DNA of 64,000 bases from Streptomyces lavendulae subsp. lavendulae (lineage in GTDB: Bacteria; Actinomycetota; Actinomycetes; Streptomycetales; Streptomycetaceae). Location: positions 5,219,501 to 5,283,500 of the forward strand of contig NZ_CP024985.1 of assembly GCF_002803845.1 (NCBI RefSeq), given 5' to 3'. Positions 6,787 through 14,822 of the stretch are shown here, piece by piece. Position 1 is the first letter of the stretch. The number at the start of each line of letters is the position of its first letter. A program made the translations under genes and the position numbers. Under the pieces are notes generated by a model. The model was not told where the DNA came from. It made no database searches and saw only the letters and a list, made by a program, of their open reading frames with translations.

Positions 6787-8211
6787 ATGGCAACGGCGCC
6801 CAGCGTCTCGTATTCGATGACGGTCCGCCTGGAAGTGCCCGCGAGCGGAACCGCGGTCTCCCAGCTCACCACCGCCGTGGAGTCTTCCGGAGGCTCGGTC
6901 ACCGGCCTCGACGTGACCGCATCGGGTCACGAGAAGCTCCGTATCGACGTCACCATCGCCGCCACCTCCACCGCGCACGCCGACGAGATCGTCGAGAAGC
7001 TGCGCGGCATCGAGGGCGTCAGCCTCGGCAAGGTCTCGGACCGAACCTTCCTGATGCACCTCGGCGGCAAGATCGAGATGTCGTCCAAGCACCCCATCCG
7101 CAACCGTGACGACCTCTCGATGATCTACACCCCGGGCGTCGCCCGCGTGTGCACGGCCATCGCCGAGAACCCCGAGGACGCGCGCCGCCTCACCATCAAG
7201 CGCAACTCCGTCGCAGTCGTGACGGACGGCAGCGCCGTGCTGGGCCTGGGCAACATCGGCCCGATGGCCGCGCTGCCCGTCATGGAGGGCAAGGCGGCCC
7301 TCTTCAAGCGCTTCGCCGGCATCGACGCGTGGCCGATCTGCCTCGACACGCAGGACTCCGACGAAATCGTCGCGATCGTCAAGGCCATCGCCCCGGGCTT
7401 CGCCGGCATCAACCTGGAGGACATCTCCGCGCCGCGCTGCTTCGAGATCGAGGCCCGCCTGCGCGAGGCCCTCGACATCCCCGTCTTCCACGACGACCAG
7501 CACGGCACCGCCATCGTCGTCCTCGCCGCCCTCACCAACGCGCTTCGCGTGGTGGGCAAGGCAGTTGGCGACGTCAAGGTGGTCATGTCGGGCGCCGGCG
7601 CGGCCGGTACCGCCATCCTCAAGCTGCTCCTCGCGGCCGGCGTCAAGAACGCGGTCAGCGCCGACATCCACGGCGTCGTGCACGCGGACCGCCCCGACCT
7701 CGTCGACGCGGCCCCGGACTCCCCGCTGCGCTGGATCGCCGACAACACCAACCCCGAGGGCTACACCGGCACCCTGAAGGAGGCCGTGGTCGGCGCCGAC
7801 GTCTTCATCGGCGTCTCCGCCCCGAACGTGCTGTCCGGCGAGGACGTCGCCGCCATGGCCCAGGGCGCCATCGTGTTCGCGCTCGCGAACCCGGACCCGG
7901 AGGTCGACCCGGCCGTGGCCCGTCAGACCGCCGCCGTCGTGGCCACCGGCCGTTCCGACTTCCCGAACCAGATCAACAACGTGCTGGTCTTCCCGGGCGT
8001 CTTCCGCGGCCTCCTCGACGCCCAGTCGAGGACCGTGAACACCGACATGATGCTGGCCGCCGCGACCGCCCTGGCCGACGTCGTCGGCGAGGACGAGCTG
8101 AACGCCAACTACATCATCCCGTCCGTCTTCAACGACAAGGTCGCGGGCGCGGTCGCCGGAGCGGTCCGCAAGGCCGCCTCCGCTCCTGTGACGGCGCCCA
8201 CGTCCGTCTGA
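6787..8211 (+). CDS. NAD-dependent malic enzyme with N-terminal ACT domain
   Basis: 474 residues from ATG 6787, which has GAGG 9 nt upstream. Residues about 9-80 form an ACT-type regulatory domain (YSMTVRLEVP...LRGIEGVSLGKVSDRTF). The catalytic part has HPIRNRDDLSMIYTPGVARV, the acidic/His motif PVFHDDQHGTAIV (about 233-245) and the nucleotide-binding loop VVMSGAGAAGTAILK (about 265). The enzyme decarboxylates malate to pyruvate in the cytosol, feeding the pyruvate node and, in actinomycetes, lipid or antibiotic precursors. ACT domains usually bind amino acids, so allosteric control is likely. It is the likely downstream target of the structured element at 6457-6606. Confidence 0.92.
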   Translation: MATAPSVSYSMTVRLEVPASGTAVSQLTTAVESSGGSVTGLDVTASGHEKLRIDVTIAATSTAHADEIVEKLRGIEGVSLGKVSDRTFLMHLGGKIEMSSKHPIRNRDDLSMIYTPGVARVCTAIAENPEDARRLTIKRNSVAVVTDGSAVLGLGNIGPMAALPVMEGKAALFKRFAGIDAWPICLDTQDSDEIVAIVKAIAPGFAGINLEDISAPRCFEIEARLREALDIPVFHDDQHGTAIVVLAALTNALRVVGKAVGDVKVVMSGAGAAGTAILKLLLAAGVKNAVSADIHGVVHADRPDLVDAAPDSPLRWIADNTNPEGYTGTLKEAVVGADVFIGVSAPNVLSGEDVAAMAQGAIVFALANPDPEVDPAVARQTAAVVATGRSDFPNQINNVLVFPGVFRGLLDAQSRTVNTDMMLAAATALADVVGEDELNANYIIPSVFNDKVAGAVAGAVRKAASAPVTAPTSV

Positions 8212-8263
8212 TCCGGCGCGTCGCGGGGTGTGGGCCGGGCAGGGCGCCTCTAGGGTTGCGGGG

Positions 8264-8332
8264 ATGCCCGCGTGGCCCGCGGTCCGCATCCACGGCGGTC
8301 CGACGGGTCCACCCGACCCACGGGACCGCTGA
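8264..8332 (+). CDS. Candidate leaderless small ORF (22 residues)
   Basis: MPAWPAVRIHGGPTGPPDPR plus two residues, in the 342-base gap between the malic enzyme and HU genes. TAGGGT at 8251-8256 lies exactly 7 bases before its ATG, the spacing seen for other leaderless genes here. The peptide resembles nothing I know, and high GC makes chance ORFs common. The rest of the gap shows a hairpin near 8455-8480 (GGTCTGACGTTCAGACC) that may lie in the hup leader. Confidence 0.3.
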   Translation: MPAWPAVRIHGGPTGPPDPRDR

Positions 8333-8553
8333 AGCCTTCGATGCGGACGGAGCGTCACCGCGGCGTGACTGTGGCGCTTTTCGTGTGACCCTGGCGGGTG
8401 CCGGATTGGCTTTCCCGCCGCTGGTGGGGGCAGGATGCGTAACCGGGCGAGAGGGTCTGACGTTCAGACCCGGGTCCGGGGACTGTCCGAGGGCCCTGGC
8501 AGCATCGGCTTCGATCTCACGCCTCTAAGGCAAGTTGAACACGGGAGTACAAC

Positions 8554-8835
8554 ATGAACCGCAGTGAGCTGGTGGCCGCTCTGTCCGAGCGCGCCGAGGT
8601 GACCCGCAAGGACGCCGACGCCGTTCTGGCCGCGCTCGCCGAGACCGTCGGCGAGATCGTCGCCAAGGGCGACGAGAAGGTCACCATCCCCGGCTTCCTG
8701 ACCTTCGAGCGCACCCACCGTGCCGCTCGCACCGCGCGCAACCCGCAGACCGGCGACCCCATCCAGATCCCGGCCGGCTACAGCGTGAAGGTCTCCGCGG
8801 GCTCCAAGCTCAAGGAAGCCGCCAAGGGCAAGTAG
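8554..8835 (+). CDS. hupA: DNA-binding protein HU (short form)
   Basis: 93 residues, the standard length for HU. MNRSELVAALSERAEVTRKD, then the IPGFLTFERTHRAARTARNP arm and the final VSAGSKLKEA block are diagnostic. HU binds and bends DNA without strong sequence preference and compacts the nucleoid. Streptomyces also has a longer, sporulation-associated HupS with a Lys-rich tail; this one lacks that tail, so it is the vegetative HupA type. The ATG is preceded by GGGAG. A 17-bp perfect hairpin separates it from the convergent murA gene. Confidence 0.96.
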   Translation: MNRSELVAALSERAEVTRKDADAVLAALAETVGEIVAKGDEKVTIPGFLTFERTHRAARTARNPQTGDPIQIPAGYSVKVSAGSKLKEAAKGK

Positions 8836-8890
8836 TACGCCCTTGTGCCGGGGGCCGCACAGGCCCCCGGGACGGCAGTAGTACGTACGA

Positions 8891-8927
8891 CGAAGGGCGG
8901 CCACCCCACGGGGGTGGCCGCCCTTCG
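8891..8927. terminator. Bidirectional terminator between hup and murA
   Basis: CGAAGGGCGGCCACCCC (8891-8907) and its perfect complement (8911-8927) with an ACG loop. It serves the two convergent genes. Confidence 0.8.
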
Positions 8928-8932
8928 GTCGT

Positions 8933-8985
8933 GTCCGGGGCCCGTCCGGGGCCCGTCCGGAACCCGTCCGGATCCCGTCCGGGTC
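8933..8985. repeat. Short tandem repeat of an 11-bp unit
   Basis: Five head-to-tail variants of CCCGTCCGGGG (ending -GGGG, -GGGG, -GGAA, -GGAT, -GGGT) lie just after the hup/murA terminator. No function is apparent. Confidence 0.7.
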
Positions 8986-9111
8986 GTGCCCGGCCCTCGC
9001 ATGGCCCCCAGGAGGGCCTCACGGGCCCTTCCAGGGCCCTGTGGGGCCCCGGAAGGGCCCGGTCCGGACCGGGACCCCCGTCGGGTCTCAGGATCCGGAC
9101 CGGGAGCCGTC

Positions 9112-10449
9112 TCAGACGAGGTCGCCGTTCGGCAGCTCGACCTTGGCGCCGAGCTCGACGAGCTTCTCCATGAAGTTCTCGTAGCCGCGGTTGATCAGGT
9201 CGATGCCGTGCACGCGCGAGGTGCCCTCGGCCGCCAGCGCCGCGATCAGGTACGAGAACCCGCCGCGCAGGTCGGGGATGACCAGGTCGGCGCCCTGGAG
9301 CTTGGTCGGGCCGGAGACGACCGCCGAGTGCAGGAAGTTGCGCTGGCCGAACCGGCACGCGCTGCCGCCCAGGCACTCGCGGTACAGCTGGATGTGAGCA
9401 CCCATCTGGTTGAGCGCCGAGGTGAAACCGAGCCGGGACTCGTAGACCGTCTCGTGGACGATCGACAGGCCCGACGCCTGCGTCAGGGCGACGACCAGCG
9501 GCTGCTGCCAGTCCGTCTGGAAGCCGGGGTGCACGTCCGTCTCCAGCGCGATGGCCTTCAGCGGGCCGCCCGGGTGCCAGAAGCGGATGCCCTCGTCGTC
9601 GATCTCGAACGCGCCGCCGACCCGGCGGAACGTGTTCAGGAAGGTCATCATCGAGCGCTGCTGCGCCCCGCGGACGTAGATGTTGCCGCCGGTCGCCAGG
9701 GCCGCGGACGCCCAGGAGGCGGCCTCCAGACGGTCCGGGAGCGCCTTGTGGTTGTAGCCGCTGAGGCGGTCCACACCGGTGATGCGGATGGTGCGGTCGG
9801 TGTCGACGGAGATGATCGCGCCCATCTTCTGCAGGACGCAGATGAGGTCTTCGATCTCCGGCTCGACGGCGGCGTTGCTGAGCTCGGTCACGCCCTCGGC
9901 CAGCACGGCCGTCAGCAGGACCTGCTCGGTCGAGCCGACCGACGGGTAGGGCAGGCGGATCTTGCATCCGCGCAGGCGCTGCGGGGCCTCCAGGTACTGG
10001 CCGCCCTCGCGCTTCTCGATGGTCGCGCCGAACTGGCGGAGCACGTCGAAGTGGAAGTCGATCGGCCGTCCGCCGATGTCGCAGCCGCCGAGGCCCGGGA
10101 TGAAGGCGTGGCCGAGGCGGTGCAGCAGCGGGCCGCAGAAGAGGATCGGGATCCGGGAGGATCCCGCGTGCGCGTCGATGTCGGCGACGTTGGCGCTCTC
10201 GACGTGGGTCGGGTCGAGGATCAGCTCGCCCGGCTCCTCGCCGGGCCGCACGGTCACGCCGTGCAGCTGGAGCAGCCCGCGCACGACCCGCACGTCACGG
10301 ATGTCGGGAACATTGCGCAGCCGGCTCGGCTCGCTGCCGAGCAGGGCGGCGACCATGGCCTTCGGCACGAGGTTCTTCGCGCCGCGGACACGGATCTCGC
10401 CCTCAAGCGGGGTTCCGCCGTGGACAAGCAGGACATCGTTGCCGGTCAT
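9112..10449 (-). CDS. murA: UDP-N-acetylglucosamine 1-carboxyvinyltransferase
   Basis: 445 residues. MurA transfers enolpyruvate from phosphoenolpyruvate to UDP-GlcNAc, the first committed step of peptidoglycan synthesis in the cytosol. GGTPLEGEIRVRGAKNLVPK supplies the Lys25/Asn26 pair (Lys22/Asn23 in E. coli). GGCDIGGRPIDFH carries Cys123, equivalent to the fosfomycin-binding Cys115, so the protein should be fosfomycin-sensitive, unlike mycobacterial MurA, which has Asp there. It is divergent from yqgE, with a 268-base shared upstream region, and convergent with hup. Confidence 0.96.
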   Translation of the reverse strand: MTGNDVLLVHGGTPLEGEIRVRGAKNLVPKAMVAALLGSEPSRLRNVPDIRDVRVVRGLLQLHGVTVRPGEEPGELILDPTHVESANVADIDAHAGSSRIPILFCGPLLHRLGHAFIPGLGGCDIGGRPIDFHFDVLRQFGATIEKREGGQYLEAPQRLRGCKIRLPYPSVGSTEQVLLTAVLAEGVTELSNAAVEPEIEDLICVLQKMGAIISVDTDRTIRITGVDRLSGYNHKALPDRLEAASWASAALATGGNIYVRGAQQRSMMTFLNTFRRVGGAFEIDDEGIRFWHPGGPLKAIALETDVHPGFQTDWQQPLVVALTQASGLSIVHETVYESRLGFTSALNQMGAHIQLYRECLGGSACRFGQRNFLHSAVVSGPTKLQGADLVIPDLRGGFSYLIAALAAEGTSRVHGIDLINRGYENFMEKLVELGAKVELPNGDLV

Positions 10450-10717
10450 GGATCTCGCGTTCCGGAGAGGATGGGCAGGGGATCAGTGAAAAGGGTAAGG
10501 GTCACTACCCCCTTGTTTGTATGGCCGACGTGGCCGTAGGACTGTCATGAATTCGGTACAGCACCCTGTGTGTGCGACAGGTGGCGGAGTGTCGCGTTCC
10601 GGGGGCTGTTCCGGGTGTCGTCCCGGGTGCTGTGAAGGCGCGCGCTCCTTCCTGCCGCAGTGCGCCCTGAGCTGCGCGTGATCGGTTGCCGCCGTCCGCT
10701 CCCCCTGGAGGGCGATT

Positions 10718-11296
10718 GTGCGAGATCATGTCCGCATGACCGAGGTGTCCTCCCTCACAGGGCGGCTGCTCGTGGCCACCCCCGCCCTCGCGGACCCGAA
10801 TTTCGACCGTGCGGTCGTGCTGCTGCTCGACCACGACGAGCAGGGCTCCCTCGGCGTGGTCCTCAACCGGCCCACCCCGGTGGACGTCCGCGACATCCTG
10901 CTGCCGTGGGCGCCGCTGGCCGGAAACCCCGGCGTGGTCTTCCAGGGCGGCCCCGTCGCGCTGGACTCCGCCCTGGGGGTCGCCGTGATCCCGGGCGAGG
11001 AAGGGCCGCTGGGCTGGCGCCGCGTGCACGGCGCGATCGGGCTCGTCGACCTGGAGACCCCGCCCGAGCTCCTCGCCGCCGCCCTCGGTGGCCTGCGCAT
11101 CTTCGCCGGCTACTCCGGATGGGGCCCCGGCCAGCTGGAGGCCGAGCTGGGCGACGGCGCCTGGTACGTGGTCGATTCCGAGCCCGGGGACGTCTCCTTC
11201 CCGGACCCCGAACGCCTGTGGCGGGCGGTGCTGCGCCGCCAGCGCAGCGAGCTCGCGATGGTCGCCACCTATCTGGACGACCCGTCGCTGAACTGA
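10718..11296 (+). CDS. YqgE/AlgH family protein (UPF0301)
   Basis: 192 residues. LTGRLLVATPALADPNFDRA, VVLNRPT and VFQGGPV are the conserved blocks of the YqgE/AlgH family, whose molecular role is not settled. GTG 10718 is chosen because GGAGGG sits 5 nt upstream; the internal ATG 10736 has no ribosome binding site. It is divergent from murA. The stop codon overlaps the promoter of the next gene and a palindrome at 11289-11313. Confidence 0.9.
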   Translation: MRDHVRMTEVSSLTGRLLVATPALADPNFDRAVVLLLDHDEQGSLGVVLNRPTPVDVRDILLPWAPLAGNPGVVFQGGPVALDSALGVAVIPGEEGPLGWRRVHGAIGLVDLETPPELLAAALGGLRIFAGYSGWGPGQLEAELGDGAWYVVDSEPGDVSFPDPERLWRAVLRRQRSELAMVATYLDDPSLN

Positions 11297-11318
11297 CCCC
11301 GGCGGGGTTCAGTACCCT
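11289..11318 (+). promoter_or_regulatory. Palindrome and -10 of the DUF3039 gene promoter
   Basis: CTGAAC...CCCC-ggc-GGGG-TTCAG at 11289-11313 forms a near-perfect dyad that begins in the yqgE stop region. TACCCT at 11313-11318 ends 7 bases before the ATG at 11326, predicting a leaderless mRNA with an operator or terminator dyad over the promoter. Confidence 0.5.
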
Positions 11319-11325
11319 GGATTTC

Positions 11326-11610
11326 ATGAGCACTCTTGAGCCCGAGCGCGGGACTGGTACGGGGACCCTCGTAGAGCCGACGCCGCAGGTGTCCCACGGC
11401 GACGGCGACCACGAGCGCTTCGCCCACTACGTCCAGAAGGACAAGATCATGGCGAGCGCGCTCGACGGCACCCCCGTCGTCGCGCTTTGCGGCAAGGTCT
11501 GGGTGCCGGGCCGCGATCCGAAGAAGTACCCGGTTTGTCCCATGTGCAAGGAGATCTACGAATCCATGGGCTCCGGCGGAGACAAGGACAAGGGCGGCAA
11601 GGACAAGTAA
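11326..11610 (+). CDS. DUF3039 protein, probable zinc-binding small protein
   Basis: 94 residues. The core DHERFAHYVQKDKIMASALD is followed by ALCGKVWVPGRDPKKYPVCP and MC, giving a C-x(17)-C-x2-C arrangement with an upstream His that looks like a zinc ribbon. The C-terminus is a charged GGDKDKGGKDK tail. This matches the actinobacterial DUF3039 family, of unknown function. The start is fixed by the -10 element 7 nt upstream. Confidence 0.85.
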   Translation: MSTLEPERGTGTGTLVEPTPQVSHGDGDHERFAHYVQKDKIMASALDGTPVVALCGKVWVPGRDPKKYPVCPMCKEIYESMGSGGDKDKGGKDK

Positions 11611-11692
11611 CCGGGTCCCGGGTCCCGGGTCCGGTGGTTCCGGGTTCCGGGTCCGGTCGGTCCCGGGGCCGGAAGTCCCCACCGTCGAGGCG

Positions 11693-11730
11693 AAGGCCCT
11701 CGGTGCGCGTGATCGCGCCCGGGGCCTTTT
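11693..11730 (+). terminator. Terminator after the DUF3039 gene
   Basis: AAGGCCC...GGGCCTTTT with an inner GCGC/GCGC stem, ending in a T tract at 11727-11730. The preceding 60 bases are a degenerate CCGGGTCCCGGGT tandem repeat. Confidence 0.7.
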
Positions 11731-11780
11731 GCGTGCCCCGGGGGCGGGCTAGGGTCGGCCCGAAGAGCACGCTGTGAAAC

Positions 11781-11807
11781 GAGCGTTGCGCAGGGTGCAA
11801 CAGGCTC
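11781..11807. promoter_or_regulatory. Candidate operator upstream of hexosaminidase gene
   Basis: GAGC-GTTGC-gcagggt-GCAAC-ag-GCTC is a two-block inverted repeat 22 bases before the ATG. It does not fit the DasR site. The GTTGC/GCAAC core resembles LacI- or ROK-type half sites. Confidence 0.4.
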
Positions 11808-11828
11808 GCTGCTGCGAAGGGCTGACGC

Positions 11829-13469
11829 ATGGACCTGATCCCCGTACCCCAGCACGCCACCGTGGACGAGGAGGGCCGCCGCTACGCGTTCGGCCCGCGG
11901 CCGGTGCTCGCCGCCGGACCCGGCGCCGAGGGGGTCGCGCGCTGGCTGCGCCGCGAGCTCGGCGCCGCCACCGGGTGGGAGCTGCCGGCCGCGGGGGCCG
12001 GCGCGCGGGGCGACGTACGCCTGGCCGTCGACCCCGGGCGGGCGGAGGCCGACGGGCCGGAGTCCTACCGGCTGACCGTGGACGCGGACGGGGTGGAGCT
12101 GACGGGGGCCGACGCGGCCGGACTGCTCTGGGGCGCGCAGACGCTGCGTCAGCTGCTCGGGCCGGCCGCGTACCGCAGGGCGCCGCTGGCCGGCCCGGCC
12201 GGCTGGAGCCTGCCGTACGTCGGCGTCGCCGACGCCCCCCGCTTCGGCTGGCGCGGGATGCTGCTCGACGTGGCCCGGCACTTCATGCCCAAGGAGGGGG
12301 TACTGCGGTACATCGACCTCCTCGTCGCCCACAAGCTGAACGTGCTCCACCTGCACCTGACGGACGACCAGGGCTGGCGGATCGAGATCGCGCGCCACCC
12401 GAGGCTCACCGAGGTGGGCGCCTGGCGCCCGCGCAGCCGCTGGGGCCACCGGGCCTCGCCGCTGTGGAACGACACCCCGCACGGCGGCTTCTACACCCGG
12501 GACGACATCCGCGAGATCGTCGCGTACGCGGCCGAACGGCACGTGCGGGTGGTCCCCGAGATCGACATCCCGGGGCATTCGCAGGCCGCGATCGCCGCCT
12601 ACCCCGAGCTGGGCAACCGCGACGTCGTGGACACCGCCGCGCTCGGCGTGTGGGACGACTGGGGCGTCAACGAGAACGTGCTCGCCCCCACCGAGGACGT
12701 ACTGCGCTTCTACGAGGAGGTGTTCGAGGAGGTCCTGGAGCTGTTCCCGGTGGAGGTCTCGCCCTTCGTGCACGTGGGCGGCGACGAGTGCCCCAAGGCC
12801 CAGTGGCGGGCCTCCCCGGCGGCCCGGGCGCGGATCGAGGAGCTGGGGGTGGACGGCGAGGACGGGCTCCAGGCCTGGTTCATCCGGCACTTCGACGGCT
12901 GGCTCGCCGCGCGCGGGCGCCGGCTTGTCGGCTGGGACGAGATCCTGGAGGGCGGGCTGGCGGACGGCGCCGTCGTCTCCTCCTGGCGCGGCTACGGGGG
13001 CGGGATCGCCGCGGCCGAGGCCGGGCACGACGTGGTGATGTGCCCCGAGCAGCGGGTGTACCTGGACCACCGTCAGGCGGACGGCCCGGAGGAGCCGATG
13101 CCCATCGGGTACGTGCGCTCGCTGGAGGACGTGTACCGCTTCGAGCCGGTGCCGCCGAAGCTCTCGGCGGAGGCCGCCGCCCACGTGCTGGGGGCGCAGG
13201 CCAACGTGTGGACCGAGGTGATGGAGAACCAGGCCCGCGTCGACTACCAGGTGTTCCCGCGGCTGGCCGCCTTCGCGGAGGCGGTGTGGTCCCGGCTGCC
13301 GGAACCGGAATCGAGGGACTACGAGGGTTTCGAGGCCCGGATGGCGGCGCACTACGCACGGCTCGACGCCCTCGGCGTCGGCTACCGGCCACCGGCGGGA
13401 CCGTTGCCGTGGCAGCGTCGGCCGGGGGTGCCGGGGCGTCCGCTGGAGGGCGCGCCCCCGATCGTGTGA
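11829..13469 (+). CDS. Glycoside hydrolase family 20 beta-N-acetylhexosaminidase
   Basis: 546 residues. A GH20b-like N-terminal domain (about 1-125) precedes the catalytic barrel with FGWRGMLLDVARHFM, KLNVLHLHLTDDQGWRIEI, HVRVVPEIDIPGHSQAAI and HVGGDECPK, where Asp319-Glu320 are the substrate-assisted catalytic pair; SSWRGYGGG and QANVWTE complete the active site. It removes terminal GlcNAc/GalNAc from chito-oligosaccharides. There is no signal peptide, so it acts in the cytosol on imported oligomers. GAAGGG is 7 nt before the ATG. Confidence 0.94.
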   Translation: MDLIPVPQHATVDEEGRRYAFGPRPVLAAGPGAEGVARWLRRELGAATGWELPAAGAGARGDVRLAVDPGRAEADGPESYRLTVDADGVELTGADAAGLLWGAQTLRQLLGPAAYRRAPLAGPAGWSLPYVGVADAPRFGWRGMLLDVARHFMPKEGVLRYIDLLVAHKLNVLHLHLTDDQGWRIEIARHPRLTEVGAWRPRSRWGHRASPLWNDTPHGGFYTRDDIREIVAYAAERHVRVVPEIDIPGHSQAAIAAYPELGNRDVVDTAALGVWDDWGVNENVLAPTEDVLRFYEEVFEEVLELFPVEVSPFVHVGGDECPKAQWRASPAARARIEELGVDGEDGLQAWFIRHFDGWLAARGRRLVGWDEILEGGLADGAVVSSWRGYGGGIAAAEAGHDVVMCPEQRVYLDHRQADGPEEPMPIGYVRSLEDVYRFEPVPPKLSAEAAAHVLGAQANVWTEVMENQARVDYQVFPRLAAFAEAVWSRLPEPESRDYEGFEARMAAHYARLDALGVGYRPPAGPLPWQRRPGVPGRPLEGAPPIV

Positions 13470-13901
13470 CCCGGGGGGCGTGCCGTCCGCCCGGCCGTCG
13501 TCGCGCCGTCGTTGACCGGAAGCGGAACTCTTCGGAAACCTTTGGAACTCTGCCTCTAATCAGAGCGATACGGGGGAAAACGGGCGTTCGGGAGGTAGGG
13601 GAAACAGGTGGTGCGAGGCCGGCGGCGACGGCGTCCGTGCGAGGTCCGGGCGAGGTCCGTGCGAGGTACGGACGGGGCGCGCGGCCGGGTGCGGGGCCCG
13701 GCCGGGTGCGGCACCCGCGGCCCCTCCCGGCCGCCGTACGGGCCGGACCGGGGGGTGCGACCCGGCGGAGGCGCCCGGGAGACCCTCGCGCGGGGCGGTC
13801 CCGAAGATGTGCCAGAGTTGCCACGTCCCGGCGGTGAGCACGTACCGTACGGCGGACAGGCGTGAGCGCCGGGACCGGGACATCGGGAAGGGGCAGCTGG
13901 G
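13470..13901 (+). other. Gene-free 432-base region with possible ECF-type promoter
   Basis: No convincing gene. GGAAAC (13534-13539), a 15-base spacer and TCTAAT (13555-13560) resemble an ECF sigma promoter. Two further GGAAC copies lie nearby. From about 13620 an 11-base CGAGGTCCGTG unit is repeated four times imperfectly. The region likely holds the promoter of the xanthine-dehydrogenase-like operon. Confidence 0.4.
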
Positions 13902-14822
13902 TTGACCACGCACGCACCGCACGCATCGCATTCGACTCAGGGGTCGCAACCACCGCAAGCGGCCCGGACGGCGCAGTCCGTGACGCTGCCGGTCTCGCTC
14001 GACGAGGCCGTGGCGGCGCTCACCGCCATGCCCGCGGCCGTGCCCGTGGCGGGCGGCACCGACCTCATGGCCGCCGTCAACGCCGGGCTGCTGCGGCCCG
14101 CCGCGCTGGTCGGCCTGGGGCGCATCAACGAGATCCGCGGCTGGCAGTACCAGGACGGGCACGCGCTGCTCGGCGCCGGACTGACGCACGCCCGGATGGG
14201 GCGGCCGGATTTCGCCGCTCTGATCCCCGCGCTCGCCGCCGCCGCCCGGGCCGCCGGCCCGCCGCAGATCCGCAACGCAGGCACCCTCGGCGGGAACATC
14301 GCGACGGCCGCGCCGACCGGTGACGCCCTGCCCGTGCTGGCGGCGCTGGAGGCGATCCTGGTCATCGTCGGCCCCGGCGGCTCGCAGCGCGAGATCCCGG
14401 TCTCCCACCTGCTCGCCGGCCGCGAGATGCTGCGGCCGGGCGAACTGATCGGCTTCGTGCGCGTCCCGCTGCTGCACGCCCCGCAGGTCTTCCTGAAGGC
14501 CACCGGGCGTACCGGGCCGGGCCGCGCGGTGGCGTCCGTGGGGCTCGTACTGGATCCCGCGCGCCGGGGCGTGCGGTGCGCCATCGGCGCGGTGGCCCCG
14601 ATGCCGCTGCGGCCGCTGGAGGCCGAGCAGTGGGTGGCCTCGCTGATCGACTGGGACGGGGACCGCAGCCTGGCCCCCGAGGCGCTGGAGGCCTTCGGCG
14701 AGTACGTCGCGGCTGCCTGCGTGCCCGACCAGGGGGAACCGGTGTCCTCCGGAGTACTGCATCTGCGGCGGACGGTGGCCGTGCTGGCGCGCAGGGCCCT
14801 GGGGAGGGCGCTGACCTCATGA
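13902..14822 (+). CDS. FAD-binding subunit of a xanthine-dehydrogenase-like enzyme
   Basis: 306 residues from TTG 13902, with GAAGGGG 8 nt upstream. VAGGTDLMAAVNAGLLRPAA and QIRNAGTLGGNIATAAPTGD are the two FAD-pyrophosphate loops of molybdopterin dehydrogenase FAD subunits (CoxM/XdhB type). The subunit passes electrons from the Fe-S centres to NAD+ or another acceptor. The N-terminal 25 residues are Ser/Gln/Thr-rich and probably disordered. It overlaps the Fe-S gene by ATGA, so the three subunits are co-translated. Confidence 0.88.
   Translation: MTTHAPHASHSTQGSQPPQAARTAQSVTLPVSLDEAVAALTAMPAAVPVAGGTDLMAAVNAGLLRPAALVGLGRINEIRGWQYQDGHALLGAGLTHARMGRPDFAALIPALAAAARAAGPPQIRNAGTLGGNIATAAPTGDALPVLAALEAILVIVGPGGSQREIPVSHLLAGREMLRPGELIGFVRVPLLHAPQVFLKATGRTGPGRAVASVGLVLDPARRGVRCAIGAVAPMPLRPLEAEQWVASLIDWDGDRSLAPEALEAFGEYVAAACVPDQGEPVSSGVLHLRRTVAVLARRALGRALTS

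Noticed and set aside
11781..11807. DasR site at the hexosaminidase gene
   Set aside because: The dyad does not contain the TGGTCTAGACCA core seen at 58256, 58273 and 59802.
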